From: Archilochus colubris
Lineage: Eukaryota > Chordata > Aves > Apodiformes > Trochilidae
Direction: 5' to 3'
DNA length: 64,000 bases
Assembly: GCA_023079485.1 (NCBI GenBank)
Contig: CM041084.1
Location: 135,252,792-135,316,791 of the forward strand
Shown in pieces: positions 1 to 13,591 of the stretch (position 1 is its first letter; every line of letters starts with the position of its first letter). Both the position numbers and the translations under genes were made by a program. A model generated the notes under the pieces. The model saw nothing but the letters and a program-made list of their open reading frames with translations, made no database searches and had not been told where the DNA came from.

Positions 1-298
1 CTTCAACCTCCCCACAGCTCAGTATCATCAATGGTATTTATGCATAATTCTTACTCTGTTATCCTAACCAGTAACTATTCTTTGTATGCATTTTCCCATT
101 TGTCAAGGCTTAAAAGTCTGGGGGGACTATGGACAGAATTCCTTTCTATCCCACGCCCCACAAAGGGAAGATAAAAGGGGAATAAAGACTTTAAGTTGGA
201 ACCTGAAGACGATTGGATACAGATTTTACTAACAAAAGTGAAAGGAAACACAAAGGTTAAATTAACAAAAAATACAAATTTATACAATTTTTAAATTT

Positions 299-315
299 CA
301 TATATATATATATAT
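299..315. repeat. (TA)n microsatellite
   Basis: A pure TA dinucleotide run of about 8 units. Confidence 0.9.
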
Positions 316-587
316 GTACAACCCTATGGATAGCATATGGCAAGCTGACTGTAACGAACAGCAGCACATCCACAAGAAGTGGGAAGAAAACAAGGCCGTA
401 GTTGCTGACTTTCTGGTCTTTTATAGAGTATGGCAGGAAACGAGAGGGAACAGATCCCTCCTGTTGTGTTCTGCCCCTCACAGAGTCCAAGTACCCTCCT
501 TCTTTAGTTCCTCCTGTTCAGTGACACCAGTTAACTACAGCACGTATTTAGAGACAGCACTTTGCCTTTTTTCCACTAGCTTGTAAT

Positions 588-618
<31 letters not shown>

Positions 619-622
619 AAAA
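588..622. repeat. (AAAT)n microsatellite
   Basis: About eight uninterrupted TAAA units. Confidence 0.95.
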
Positions 623-1576
623 GGTTTCTAAAATACGATCAGATTTTGCATTAAACAATTTTTCATCACTTTCTCCATTATTCCTTTCCAGGATTCAGAG
701 CTAACATTTTCTTACAACTTGCCACGTGTCCCTGTCCTTTTGCATTATTTGCTTTGCAAAGAGGGCCTGTTTTCCCTTGTTTTCTTTTTACTTACAACGT
801 ATTTATGGGCTCTGTCCATCACTGTCTCTTAAATCCTTTCGTAGCTGTAATTCAACAATTGTGATAACCTTTGTATTCTCCCGGCTTCCTGTCATTTTAT
901 GATTTTATTCCTTAGTTATATAGTTCTTTTCTAATTTTTCATAAACTTTCTGATATATTTATCCTTGTGGCTGTACTGGGAGCTCTAATAGTCCCTAATT
1001 ATGATTTATATCTTTCTTTTGTATTGGGAAAGCCTGCTATCTGCTATTTAATATATTCACTTCTACTTACTGTCACATCTTCTGCAGGTTATCTTTTTTT
1101 TTTTCTTAAGCTTGTTTTGGTGGGTTTTTTAACATCTCTTGTCCTTGTGCTTAGTACTTATGTCTATTTACTCATCAATAATAAGGTTATTTCATTTTAA
1201 ATTACCTTCATCCTTCATAGTCTTACATAGATTCTTCTTTTCTCATACTCTGCTAAAATTTCTGCAATGAAGAAATCCTGTAGCTTGTTTCTAAAAATTT
1301 ATTTGGCCCATATCCAACCACTCTTTTCTTTCAATTTATTTGAGGACAACTAAAATCCCACTTTTCATCAAATAAAGTCCTTTGCATTTTTCTGAAAATT
1401 TTTCAGAAGAGAAAGAATGCCTTGCCCTTCTAATTTAACATTCAATACTGACAGCACTGCACTTTTTTTTCTCTTTTCTTTTTTTTTTGATAATAGATAG
1501 ATGTTAAGATAGAATACCAATGGCTATATCCAAGAAATCCATCTATATTTATTTCTTGATTGACTTGATGTATGAA

Positions 1577-1602
1577 CATATATATATACATATATATATA
1601 TA
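1577..1602. repeat. (AT)n microsatellite
   Basis: Two AT runs separated by a single C, ending in TAGACACATA. Confidence 0.85.
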
Positions 1603-4600
1603 GACACATACCAGATATTTGATACAATCCCTCTACCTCCTTTTTTGTCAATTTGATGCAATACCTTTTAAAGTAACGTATTTTTAGCTGGCTGCTCTGA
1701 TTTCTTTTAGGGTTACTCTCAGACTTCAGCTGAAAGTATATGTTCCTAAGTATTTTTTAATGGAAAAAAAAAAATATATCTTTATATATGCATCATTTTT
1801 TCAATGGTAAAACATCACTGAATTCACAAATTTGGGAATGTAAGCTTATTGTATTGCATCTTTTAAAAACAGAATACTATAGTGTGCTGCACTAATTCAC
1901 AGTTTTGGAGACAAAGTCACCAAAACCAAATGGAATGGCAACTTTCCATTGTATGGCTATAAATGTCTAACATATCGACTGTAGTAACAAAAATAATATT
2001 CAGAACACTTAGCAAAGCTTTAGTGCCACATTTAGCAAAATTTTCAGAATAAATATAACTTTCAGCTAGCTAGTTTAAATCTATTAAGACATCTGGGAGA
2101 GGTTCTCCTAGAAAATTAATTTGTAATTCAAAACTGAATGAAAAACTATTATTCTAAGGACTGTTAGCCTTTTCTGATGTCATAATCTTTACTCATTTCT
2201 CTCCCACTGGAGTTTAACTATGATTTTAATTATAGTCAACACTCCAGAACTTCCTTAAGTCCACCTTTTTAGGAAATTCCCCTTTGTTATAACTAAATCT
2301 CTGGGAAAAACAAACAAATAAACAAAAAAAAAACCAACCCCCCCAAAAAACTAAACAAAACACAAGCAAGTAAAGATGCCTGCATTTTGGGTTTCAATCT
2401 CAAATTCTCTAAACTATACAGATAGGAAAGTTTTGGTAAGAAGCTGGAAGCTTCAGTTCAAGGTTAGCTCTGGTTTTTTTAAAGACATAGCGTCACCTAT
2501 TAAATAGAAATTAAGCCTCACTGCAACCTTACCCATAACCTTACTTAGGACATGCAGATCAGTACATTCTTTCTCAGTAAAAAGGGATTATGGTAAAAGT
2601 TTATCCTCTAGAAAAAAATAATGGGAAAAAGAAGTTCTGTGGCAGTGCTATACATCCACATGAAAGATATCAGAATACATATTATATGCTTCAAGTATGA
2701 AAGAGTATGTACTATGGAATAGGTATTTTTTCTGCTGATTCAAATATAAGTTTTGGTAAAGAAAAAGCTGATCCAGCAACTTCCTTACTGGATCTTAGAA
2801 AGATCCAAAGTCTACTTGCCCATGACAGAAGACAAGCAGTTTGCTTAATCAAAATATATATATATTCATCAACAAGCTCCAGTAAGAATTCTTAATTAGC
2901 TGAAAAATGAAACCAAACAAAATTACGTTAAAGTATTGCTCTCATCTGAATATTTGTTATGATTAAATTTTAGATAACACTAGGTGAAATATTAAATTCC
3001 ATACTTGCTGAAGCCTTTAAGCTTAATGAGTACACAGCTTTAGGTTTTCTTATCACAAGCCTTAAATAACAGCAGAATATTTTTATAACATAAATTGAAA
3101 ATTTCTAAACCTCAGCCCCCAGAATGCAAAACTATTACTCGAAATAAATCTCAGTTATGATCATTTATTTGGCTTATATAAATCATGCAAAAATGTCTTA
3201 CTGGCATGACTGTAATTATACCATGTTTAACAACCATCATAGCCTTGACATTATCTAAAAATGTAGGTACTGGTGTGTTAAATCAGAAATATACTGAGAA
3301 TAATACTTTATTCTAACAATGAGCAGTAACAGATAATTCACCAGGAGTTTCAGAAATTGTGACTATAAGGAATAAGAGTCAATCATTCATATATCATTAC
3401 AATTTCTAGCAATTTTATGGATTCAAAGCCTCTTGAGTGAAGCCTTTCAAAAAGGACTTTATGTTAAATATCCTTTGCTCAATTTTCCTTTTATGACATT
3501 CTGATCTATTTTTCAATCTAATTTATGTTTTTTCTATCTATAACATCATCTGCCAATGCTACTACAACTTAATTATGCATGCTACAGAAAAGTTCTACCT
3601 TTTGTTTTAATCTTCAGTCTGATGAATCACTGAATGTCCCTCTTTATTTTAGTGAAAGAAATGATCAATGTTCCTTATCTGACATATAATACTAGAATTT
3701 TATGAACCTTTCATATATTTTCTCATTTATTTCTTTTCAAGATTTAAAAGCTTTAGTCTATTTTATTCTTCTCCCTGTAGATGCTTTTCCTATATCTATT
3801 TCCATTGTTTCCCTCTTTTCTGTACCAATTCTCATGTTATTATACCTACCTTGACACAGGATAACACAACACTAACGTGGTTCAGGAAGTAGGTCACAGG
3901 GAAACAGCATTTAACTTGCAAATACTTATTTTTTTAAATATACTTAGATTAATTTACCCTTAGGGTTTCAAAATAACGAAAATCCATCTAATTTAATTTG
4001 GAAACATCTCAAACCATTAACTTTAAAAGCAGTTTAAAATTTTATGGGATAAAAATATTTATTGACATTTACACAATTATTTGAATAGAGGTCTTTTACT
4101 TCAAGGCGGGGGGTATTTGAGAATAAGTTATTTGTTCAAGGCTCATTTTCAAAGCTCTAGAGTACTGCATTTTGGTGTTTTTTTTCACTTGCATACCCTA
4201 TTTACAAAGAAGAAATAAATATACAGTAAGAATACATGAATGACTTATTTTCTTTTTCACTGACTGTTGTGTCATGACCAGGAAGCTGTGGGTTGTGACC
4301 AGTCACCAGCATAATGGATGGCTTGTAACTATTAAGAATTGCTCTGACACTGATTTGACATTGTGTGAATCCTTAATAAAACAAATTGCTTTAGAGGTTC
4401 ACAGGATGTTTAATGGTTTGGTTTAGTTGCTGGTTCATTTTAAAAGTAAATTTGCAACCTAAATCACCTGAAAAGATATTCAAAGGTAAAACAGATGGAC
4501 AATGACAAAAAATCAGAAGCAGCATCTGAAGTTCTGAGCAGTCTCTAAGGCCACGTATAAGCAATGTTTCATTTGTTGTCAGGATTTATTCATGAACACA

Positions 4601-6131
4601 AAGGGTTTCACTGATGTGTTCAAAAGATTATTATTTTGGCTGTTATGGCCTGGGACATAAAAGATGGGATTATGAATGCATATAGTTTACCAATGTACAA
4701 AACAGACCAACATTTTTAACTCGGAATACAGAAACAGGAGTGATTTGGAATCATCTCTGCAGGATTATCTCTGTGTTCTCACACAGCCCAGCACTTATGC
4801 TGCTGAATAAAGTAGAGAGATCATGGCAGGGACTTAGAAAAAAAATGACAAGTGTGAAATTTAAATTGCTCTGGAATGACAACAGAGAAAATTCCATGTT
4901 TTGGTTCTAGGTTTGTGTGTTTGTTGTGGGTTGGTTGTGAAGGCTTATCCCCTACCCTGTTTTGACTTTTATGTTACCCTCTTCTTTATACTTAACACTC
5001 TTTCCCCCACCATAAAACACATGCAGCATAAAAAATGGCTGTTTCAGCCTTGCTTATGAGATTTGCCAGTTCGGTCACTGATATTTCAGTCAAGACAATA
5101 GCAATGTCTCCTCACTACTCCTGCAAGTGCCATCCTGAGAAAATAGTAAATGATATCAAAAAGTGGTGCATTCTGCAGGAGCAAGCACAGTGAAAGTGTT
5201 CCTTGTCAAAATACCAATCATCTTCCTATCTGTATTTTTTCAGACTTCAGATTTCTTTGCATTTGTTTATTACTGATCATGTTTTTTAAGCATTCAATAG
5301 TTAAATGCCTGAGATCTAAACAAGTCTTTATCTGGTTTCTACAAAACAGAATTACAAATAAGCAATGCTGGAAGAACTCTGAGCTTCTTCATCCAAAAAG
5401 TTAAAGGAGGCAACAGAAGCACAAACGTGGCAGTTAGTAAATCTTTGCCAAGAGGGATGGTGGAAAAATCATTTCTACTCTTTTACCATATAAGGATTCA
5501 AGAAAAATAAATTTTCCATATTGTTTTTCAATGCTTATAAGACTTTGTAAAATACTATGCTATACTAATATAAACCTGTCACTCTTTAAAATAATGTATG
5601 TAAAAAGGCCATACAATGTGTAAACTACTCAACTGAAAACTGTCTTGACTCCAGGTGATAACTTCATACATATTCAAAAGCACCATCAAAATAATGAGAA
5701 CATGTATCTGCAGACGAGGATTACAAATCCGCAGTTTTGTAGTACTCATGAAAGGTAAGAAATTAGAAACAGCTTCCAAATGATTGTTTAACAGAAGTTC
5801 ATTTAACCTATGGGATATACCAATTTTTGCAACAGCAATAAAACACTAACTTCCCAACACTGTGTACCTTAATCAGAATAAAATATTGTATACTGTCACA
5901 GGAACACAATAAACTAAGGATAAAACAGAAAACTGTATCATGGAAATCAACTAATTCTATGGAGTCTCTGCACACAAGGATTTTAAAGAAAAAAGGTAAA
6001 TCCTTGCATAATTGCTGCCATTTAATGTACAGTACTTGAGAAGAAAAATGTTCAGGCTTTATTTTGACAGTAAGATGATCCTAACTCCTTCAAGAAGCCG
6101 TCTCCCAACAACCTAAGTGACTCCCTGTTGT

Positions 6132-6355
6132 CTTACAGAATATAGTTTGGGTTGAAGGGGCCTTAAAGATCATCTAGTTCCAACCCCCTGCATGGGCAGG
6201 GACACCTTCCACTAGACCAGGTTGCTCAAAGAATCCTCCAGCCTGGCCTTGAACACCTTCTGGGACGGGGCAGCAATGGCTTCACTAGGGAACTTGTTCC
6301 AGTGCCTCACCACCCTCACAGTTAAGAATTTCTTTCTAATATCTCTCCATCCTAA
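6132..6355 (-). mobile_element. CR1 LINE 3'-end fragment
   Basis: On the plus strand this reads as the complement of a CR1 3' end. It starts GGGTTGAAGGGGCCTTAAAG, then ATCATCTAGTTCCAACCCCC, the GGGACACCTTCCACTAGACC block and the CACCACCCTCACAGTTAAGA block, and fades out near 6355. The orientation is minus, the same as the host transcript. Only 3' UTR and the very end of ORF2 remain. Confidence 0.9.
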
Positions 6356-7154
6356 TATCACTTCAGTCACCACGATGCCAATGATATCATAGCATGCATA
6401 CATGCGCGTGTCTCCTCATTTGCTCCCCATTCTACATGTGTTCGCATAGAGACACCGAAGTTGGGGTCCTGATGAAGCTTACTTACTGACCTTTCCTTCT
6501 ACTGACCAACACAAGAAGAAAAAAAGTTTTTATCTGTATCACTCCTAGGTGCAGCTCCTTTGTGACTATGTAAATGCCTGAGCCAAAACAAGGGATGAGC
6601 TGGACATAAGAGCGGAAACATATTTTTCAAAAGCAGTGTCACTTTGTGGACATGTAAGGTGTTAATTTGTACCAGAATGAGCCAAGGTAACTCCGTGACT
6701 ACACTGGACTCTGTGCCTGTTTCAAGTACTCACTGTAATTTAACAAACAGTTGTCTCACCTACTCTTTAATCTATTATATAGTAAAAAGTCAAATGTACC
6801 AGATAAGCTTTATCTTATTGTAGTCTAGAGGAAGACAAGATCATTCATGACTCTGGTCATGTAAACACCTCTATAAGATGAATGGGACAACATAGCCCAA
6901 GGGAAGGAAGGACTCCAACATGCTTCCATGTGTCTTCAAGACACAAGGTAGGACTGGCCAGATTAGGCAACCTGCCCAGAGTAACACTGCCTATCCACAA
7001 AGAAAGAGACCACAAGAGATGTCTGGACCTCAAAGACATGTCTGTAGATACTAAATTCTTGTGTATTGATTCTGACTGTAAGCACAATTATTTCCAAATA
7101 AGAAAAAAAAAGGAAAAGCTTTTTCCCCAGTGCTGACAAGCAGGCATTGAAGGC

Positions 7155-7320
7155 AGTTGCCTGCAGAGTGTGCAGTGTCCATCACTGGAGGTTTTCAAGA
7201 CCTGGCTGGATAAACCTGAGTGCCCTTTTCTCACCTCAGCCCAAGCTGCTTTCAGCAGTAGGTTAGACTAGGCAGGTTCTGAGTTCCCTTCTATGCATAA
7301 TCGTCTTCATTATAGGATTC
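7155..7320 (+). mobile_element. CR1 LINE 3'-end fragment
   Basis: A short CR1 remnant with the CATCACTGGAGGTTTTCAAG and ACCTGGCTGGATAAA blocks and a degenerate 3' end containing GTTCTGAGTTCCCTTCTAT. It lies about 250 bp before the longer CR1 at 7572-8345 in the same orientation but belongs to a different, older-looking subfamily. It is therefore probably an independent insertion. It is non-coding. Confidence 0.75.
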
Positions 7321-7571
7321 AATTATTCCGTCTTGTGTTCCCTTATAACCTAATTATGTAAATACACACTTAACATTTTGAATCCCAGGATTTACACCTT
7401 CAGTGGATTTGTTATTTCCATGGATATAAGTTTCCCAAAGTCAGATTTTCTCTTTGCTAAGGACTGCGTCTATTTATTTTAAGTGTCACAAAGTAATTAA
7501 ATGTCTTTTTTAAAAAGAACACAGACTTCAAGACTTTTACCACCAAGTGAAAGAATGAAGATGCCAACCTA

Positions 7572-8345
7572 ACCAACCTAACCAAGTTGAACATGGTGAA
7601 GTGCAAAGTCCTGCATCTGGGTTGGCACAACCCCAGGCACAAATACAGGCTATGGGGTAAATGGATGGAGAGAAGCCCTGAGGAAAAGTACATGGGGCTG
7701 GTAGTAGATGGGAAGCTCAACATCAGCTGACAGGGCCAGCTTGCAGCTCAGAAGGCCAACTGCATCCTGGGCTGCATTAAAAGTAGTATGGCCAGTAGAG
7801 TGAGAGAGAGGATTCTGTCCCTCTATTCTGCTCTGAGGCACCACATGGAGTACTGCATAAAGCTCTGGAGGCCCCAGCATAGGAAAGGCAGACCTGCTGA
7901 GACGGGTCAGAAGAGGGCCACAAACATGACCAAAGGGCTGGAGCACCTCTTAATACAGGCTGGGATAGTTAGGGCTGTTCAGCCTGGAGAAGAGAAGGCT
8001 TTGGGTAGACCTTAGAGAAGCCTTCCAGTAAGTGAAGGGGGCTTACAGGAAAGCTGAGGGGGGGCTTTTCACCAGAGGGTATGACATAACAAGGGGTAAT
8101 GGTTTTAAACTGAAAGAAGGTAGGTTTAGGCTAGATATTAGGAAAAAAATCTTTACCATGAGGGTAGTAAGACTCTGGAATAGTGTGCCTAGGGAGGCTG
8201 TTGATGCCCTCTCCCTGGAAGTGTTCAAGGTCAGGTTGGAAGGGGCCTTGTGCAGTCTGGTCTAGTGAGAGGTGTCCCTGCCCAAGTTGGATCTTGATGT
8301 TCTTTTAGGTCTTTTCTAATCCTAGCCATTCTATGAGTCTGTGAT
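7572..8345 (+). mobile_element. CR1 LINE 3' fragment (ORF2 C-terminus and 3' UTR)
   Basis: A CR1 copy of about 775 bp, antisense to the host gene. It carries familiar CR1 blocks in order: GTGCAAAGTCCTGCATCTGG near 7600, a GAGTACTGCAT block near 7847, a GTTCAGCCTGGAGAAGAGAA block near 7976, a TAGATATTAGGAAAAAA block near 8132 and a GAAGTGTTCAAGGTCAGGTT block near 8218. The terminal AGGTCTTTTCTAATCC and CATTCTATGAGTCTGTGA tail follow. The coding remnant is broken by stops into at least two frames. The 5' end is truncated without a visible target duplication, as is usual for CR1. Confidence 0.92.
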
Positions 8346-11300
8346 CATGTAAGTCATTGCTAAGTAGTAAGTAGTGCACTACACTTCGAAGTACAACCTG
8401 AGAAATGAACACAGAAAAAATCACTAGAAGAGAGTACAATGGAAGGGCCTTCTATTTCTTCAGAAATACACAAGAAGTAGTACAAAATAACACAGAGAAT
8501 TCTTCATCTCTCCTGTTAAATGTGTGATATCCTTCTCTTTTATTAGATTAAAATCTTCCTCATGTTTCAGGAAGCGTTTTGCAAGTCTCAGACATAAAGT
8601 TTCGAAGTCTTTTTCAAAAGCCAGTGAAATGTGAATCCCACAACAGAACAACAAAAAAAGTGCCATTAACCTCCACAAACCACTGTGACAAATTCCCCTC
8701 CTATTGCTACCACTGGGCCTGACCCTACACATTACAGAACACACTCTGCTTCTTGGACTGCTCTAAATTACCTCATAGAAATGCCAAAAGTGAAATGCTG
8801 AACTGCAATGTACGAAATCAAACTACAGAGGAAAATACTAAATGACAGCAATCTTTGATTTCTGTGGAAAGCCTCTGATTCCAAGAAAGGAAAACACTTA
8901 ATATCTGTTAGCCTAGAGTATTTTTATCATTACAGTGCCCCTATTCCTGACTTTCTGCATCATCTCTGAAAGCTTCTGTCCCTGCTTTAGAAGGCAGCTG
9001 CACCTAGGCACTCCAAAAATTTGGCAGTTTTCTACAGTTACTTTTTTTTTTCCCCAGTTAAATTCAATTAAAAAATAATTATATCCACTCTCAGGAAACA
9101 AATATTCTGCGAACCACCTTTCAGCAGGTTTTCGGGACTGCACTTTATTCAGTTAGTATGGCAAACATTGTTTTTCCATCTCTTCAGCTAGAACAGCAAC
9201 ATTCTTCTGATGGCATTTTGCCTGTGTTAATCAGTACTCATTTTGTCAGTATTTTTTAAATTTGAATCCAACTGTATCAGATTACAAACCATCGACCACC
9301 TGGGGCATTCAACATCATTATTAGGATTGTATTAGTCATAAGCATTGCTTTCCCTAGTCCTGCCTCTGAGCATTAAGCACAGATTTCACACAGATTTGTC
9401 TAGTAACTAGTGAGAAAACAGTAATTATACCTAAGGCAGTGTCAACAGCCTTCATTAATGAAAAAGAAATAATTACACTCATCACTTTCCAATTTGAGGT
9501 GTTATTTTCAAGAAAACAATAGCCAGGCCTGAGGTAGGTTTTCTTCCCCTCCAGGTTATTTTACTTTCTACTTCTAAGCACCTCTTCTTGACTTATCTGT
9601 TTTGGTTTTTTTTCTCCAACACATCATTACTTACCTTGGTCCTTGTATTAATGAGACATGATTGTCTACCTCTAACCTCTAGTTTCCACATTTATGCCAG
9701 GCAGAGGTTTTCCTCTGTTACCTCACATAGGAGCATCATTTGATCATGCATATTGACTGAAAATAAATCTAACCTATTCAGACACTGGATGGTTGCATAA
9801 ATCAAATAACTGCTTTGTTAAAAAGATATGACTGACAGCCTGCTGTGTTAATGAATACATGTTGAACAGTAATGGCCAAAAGCAGTACGTTAATTTTTAA
9901 ATGCATTCTGAAGGTTAATTTCTGTTTTAACTAATCTGGAATTTAAAAAAATACCATGTAGATGTCTAACATGAATTAACTGCATCTTAACCACCCTCCC
10001 CCAAGAAAATAAAACAAGAAAAACCAACCAACCAAACAAAAAAATTTCAATACTATGATCTGTCTGCTTGACCTCAGTTTGCTTTTAATTAGCACTAGTA
10101 GCTTTGCTTACAAGTTTTGCAAAGTAAATTGTAATTTTGTATTTTCATAGCACAAGTAAAATGGGTTTAAGAGACAGGAGACAGGAATTTTCACCATCAT
10201 TAAATTGCAAATAAAAGCAAAAGCATGGAAAATGGCACCTAAGATGCCATGTACATTTTAGAGGAAGTATCATTGAGGAATATGAGAGCGAGAGACATTT
10301 TATTCTAGGTATTACACAAGGTCTGTTATGCTAGAACAAATTGTTTCAGGGAATGATCCCACAGCATCAGATCATGAATGCAGAGTGAAACTACCTAAGG
10401 CTCCTCTAGAATGAACAGGCAACATTCAGGTTGAGCAGCATGTGGAGAAAATTTCTCTGTGCTTTTCCCATTTGTTCTAAGACATGTTTTTTTCCATTTT
10501 TACTCACCAAAATGTCTGAGGTGATGTGCTGTTGAAATGTCATGTTTTTAAAGAATATATATATGTACCGTGTTTTCACAACATGGTATATAGGCTACCA
10601 GAAAGTGAAAATGTGTGATGCTATCAAAATGCAAAGCTGTACCATGGAATAGTGATCAGTGACTACTTTATGAACAATGAAGACAAGCCAAACATATTTT
10701 TGTTTATTCTGTCAACTGAGATGGAACTTAAGACATTGATCTCAAAACTGTATCTGATGCAGACTCAGGGAGAGGGGAATTTTGAGGAAAACAGATCCTC
10801 ACACAATATTGATTACCAGGTACACAGGACTTGGAAGGAAAATGAGGAGATAAGTTATTTCAAAGGGAAGAGAAAGCCACAGGATGATAAGCTTCATTAC
10901 TTCAGAGAATATACTAAGATGGTGAAAAAGAAGAGAGTTTGAATATATAGGAATGGCTTCAAGGAAACAGGTGATACAACCTCCATAGAGGAAAAGTTAT
11001 GAAAAGTTATGATTGACATCAATTAAGGTCATTTTAAAGAAAACATGACTGTGTTGACAACAGGGACCCCACTGATACAAGCCTACCTGGACTTAAAAAG
11101 GAACAAAACAAAATTCATCTGGTAGTCTCCAGAGGATCCTGGAGAATAACTCTTGAAAAATTACTAACAAAAATATCTTAACAGCTCTTTGACACTTAAT
11201 TTTAAGGCAAATAAACGTTGGTTCAAGAAGTTTCTAAATCACTGACTACAGAAGCTAAGAGTCTGGAAAAGGGGGAAGAGCACACCCTGCCACCTTGGTG

Positions 11301-13569
11301 CCTTCTTCTCTTTTCCTAAGTAACTGTTATTGCCACTATCAGGCACTGAAGTCCAAATATAAACAGTTACTGATCCAAAATAGCTATTATGTGCAGATCT
11401 TACTGCAATGCTATGCAACATCTCCACTAAAACTTTATAGAAGGATTTTTCCTTTGTGAAATTTAGAGCTAAATTACACTTACTTTAATTAATATAAAAT
11501 TTATTCTCAATAAATATTTATTTTAGCATATTGTTTTTCTACCAAACACTATATATTATTTGCTTTCTAAAAATACTACCAATATTTCAAAACATAATTA
11601 ACAGAGATTGTAAACTTGGATTCAAAAATGTCAGCAAGTCCAATACTACAGCAACACCTGAAGCTAAAATTTAATTATCTGTTCACAAAATGTAAAAGAT
11701 CATCTACTGGGAAACTTAAGAATGTTGTGTTTAAGGTACTGGTCAATGAGTACACTGGTATTTTTTATTGAGGACTGTATATTTTCTCATATTTCTATAC
11801 ATCTTAATCTTTTTTTCTCTTAGATGAGAAATGGTTTCACAGAAGTTTTACAGGAAAATTATGACTGCCATAAAACTGTAACAAATAAACTGCTCATAAA
11901 GTGCCCTTTCCTGTACTATCCAGAAGAGTAAACAAATTAAGCTCACAGTATTAAATAATTGGATGGGATCATGGTATATCCACAGAAAAGCTCATCAGGA
12001 ATGTTCCTAACTCAAGGACAGACCCAAATTATTAAGAAATAAATAACTAGTTCCTTGGAATAAATTCTGATTTGGCAACTCAAAAACCTGCATTTTTGTG
12101 TTTTTTGTCATCCATACAACTTTCAAGGGAGTCTTAAGCTAATGTGCCATGTTGAAGAAGTTTATCATCAAGATTAAAAGAGTTTAAGAATATCAGACAA
12201 AACCTCCTAAAAGGGAAATATTCTTTCAAAAATGTTGCATCATTCTCCACAGGATATTTAAAATTAATGCAAGAAGAGTGTTTCTACTGGGAAAACAATG
12301 TGCAAAACCACTATTTGCAGGGGAGAAATTTTTTCAGATGTTGTTTTCTAACAGCTATTTTAACATAATTTATATGGTGCACAAAATGCGCAACATCAGT
12401 CAATGAAATATTTGAATATATTTCAGAACAGAAAGAAATTGCCTAAAGTGTTACCAACATATATTTTACAACATAAATCATAAAAAACTGCATTATTTTA
12501 CATTGATTCTAGATTTATACAGGAATAATTTATAATTTGGCTAAAATCAGAGACAGAATGATGATCTACACAATACAGTGCTTCAACTTACTCTGGAAAA
12601 TTCTAGGTCTCCTTTACATTTTAGGAAAATTAAAGAGGAAACTTTTTGAAATATCCAGGAATATTGCCATCAGTAATAGGTAAGTGAGGTGAGTTAATTT
12701 GTTCTAAAGGGAGTGATTACATCATATTCCAAATTTTATATTTAGTAGAGTAAAAAGAATACGTAAGTATCCTACTATTTCATATGAACATGCCAGCAGT
12801 TAGGTCAAATATAAGAAGACTACACAAAGATTTCAAGAACAGAGCTGAAAACTTTGGTGGGGTTCTTTCAGTATGGTAGAAGTGATGTAAAATACTTCAA
12901 GGCAACCATATTTTCTATCACTTGCCAGTCTACCCACCAAAAATGTGTTGGTTAATTCAAAATTAATCACCATGTCAATTTCAACTAGACTAATAAGACC
13001 TTTGCTGATTTTTTTCTTCGTTGTAAATGTCATCTAGTTTTAATACAACAGCTAAAATTAGGCTGCTAATCAGGAACAAAAGATACACATTTAATGTTTG
13101 CCTAGAACAGTGTGTAACACTTTCCATCATCACTGTCATCAGAGGACTGCTCTAAGCACATCTGTCATGGAGTATCCTGGAAAGCAGGTTCTACTGCCTT
13201 TCTCTACAGTTTAGTTAACTAGAGTCTCAATTATTGCCTTAACAATTCAGACTCAAATATGTGCTGGAACCCAGGACACCCATGTCAAAGCAGCCAAGAG
13301 AATAACTGCAGGTTTCTGCTAGGTGATGATTAAATATTCCATTAAAAGTGACCAAAGGCAAAACAAGAGACTGAAGCATTCCAAACCAAAGTATCCTAGA
13401 GGAAAGCATTAGAAAACTCCTACATGTTCTGATACTCTCGAAATATTTAACTCTGAGCTTCCATTTGTTAGGCAAAACTATCCCATAATTATAGTTCTAT
13501 TTGTTTCAACAGTGAATGTCTCAAACACTAACTTTTCACTTAGGCAAAAGGAACATTTCACTGGATCTC

Positions 13570-13591
13570 TTTTTTTTTTTTTTTTTTTTTT
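13570..13591. repeat. Poly(T) tract
   Basis: A run of 22 consecutive T. No retroposed gene copy is visible on either side, so I do not read it as a poly(A) tail of a processed pseudogene. Confidence 0.95.

Noticed and set aside
8460..8744. 94-codon minus-strand frame with a hydrophobic stretch
   Set aside because: No domain, no splice-site context and no similarity I recognise. Probably chance.
10652..10942. 96-codon plus-strand frame rich in Lys and Glu
   Set aside because: It reads somewhat protein-like but has no recognisable family, and its upstream and downstream context gives no support. It may be decayed transposon or chance.
13570..13591. Poly(T) run as the tail of a processed pseudogene on the minus strand
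   Set aside because: The sequence next to it shows no coding or RNA-gene similarity and no flanking duplication, so it is treated as a simple homopolymer.
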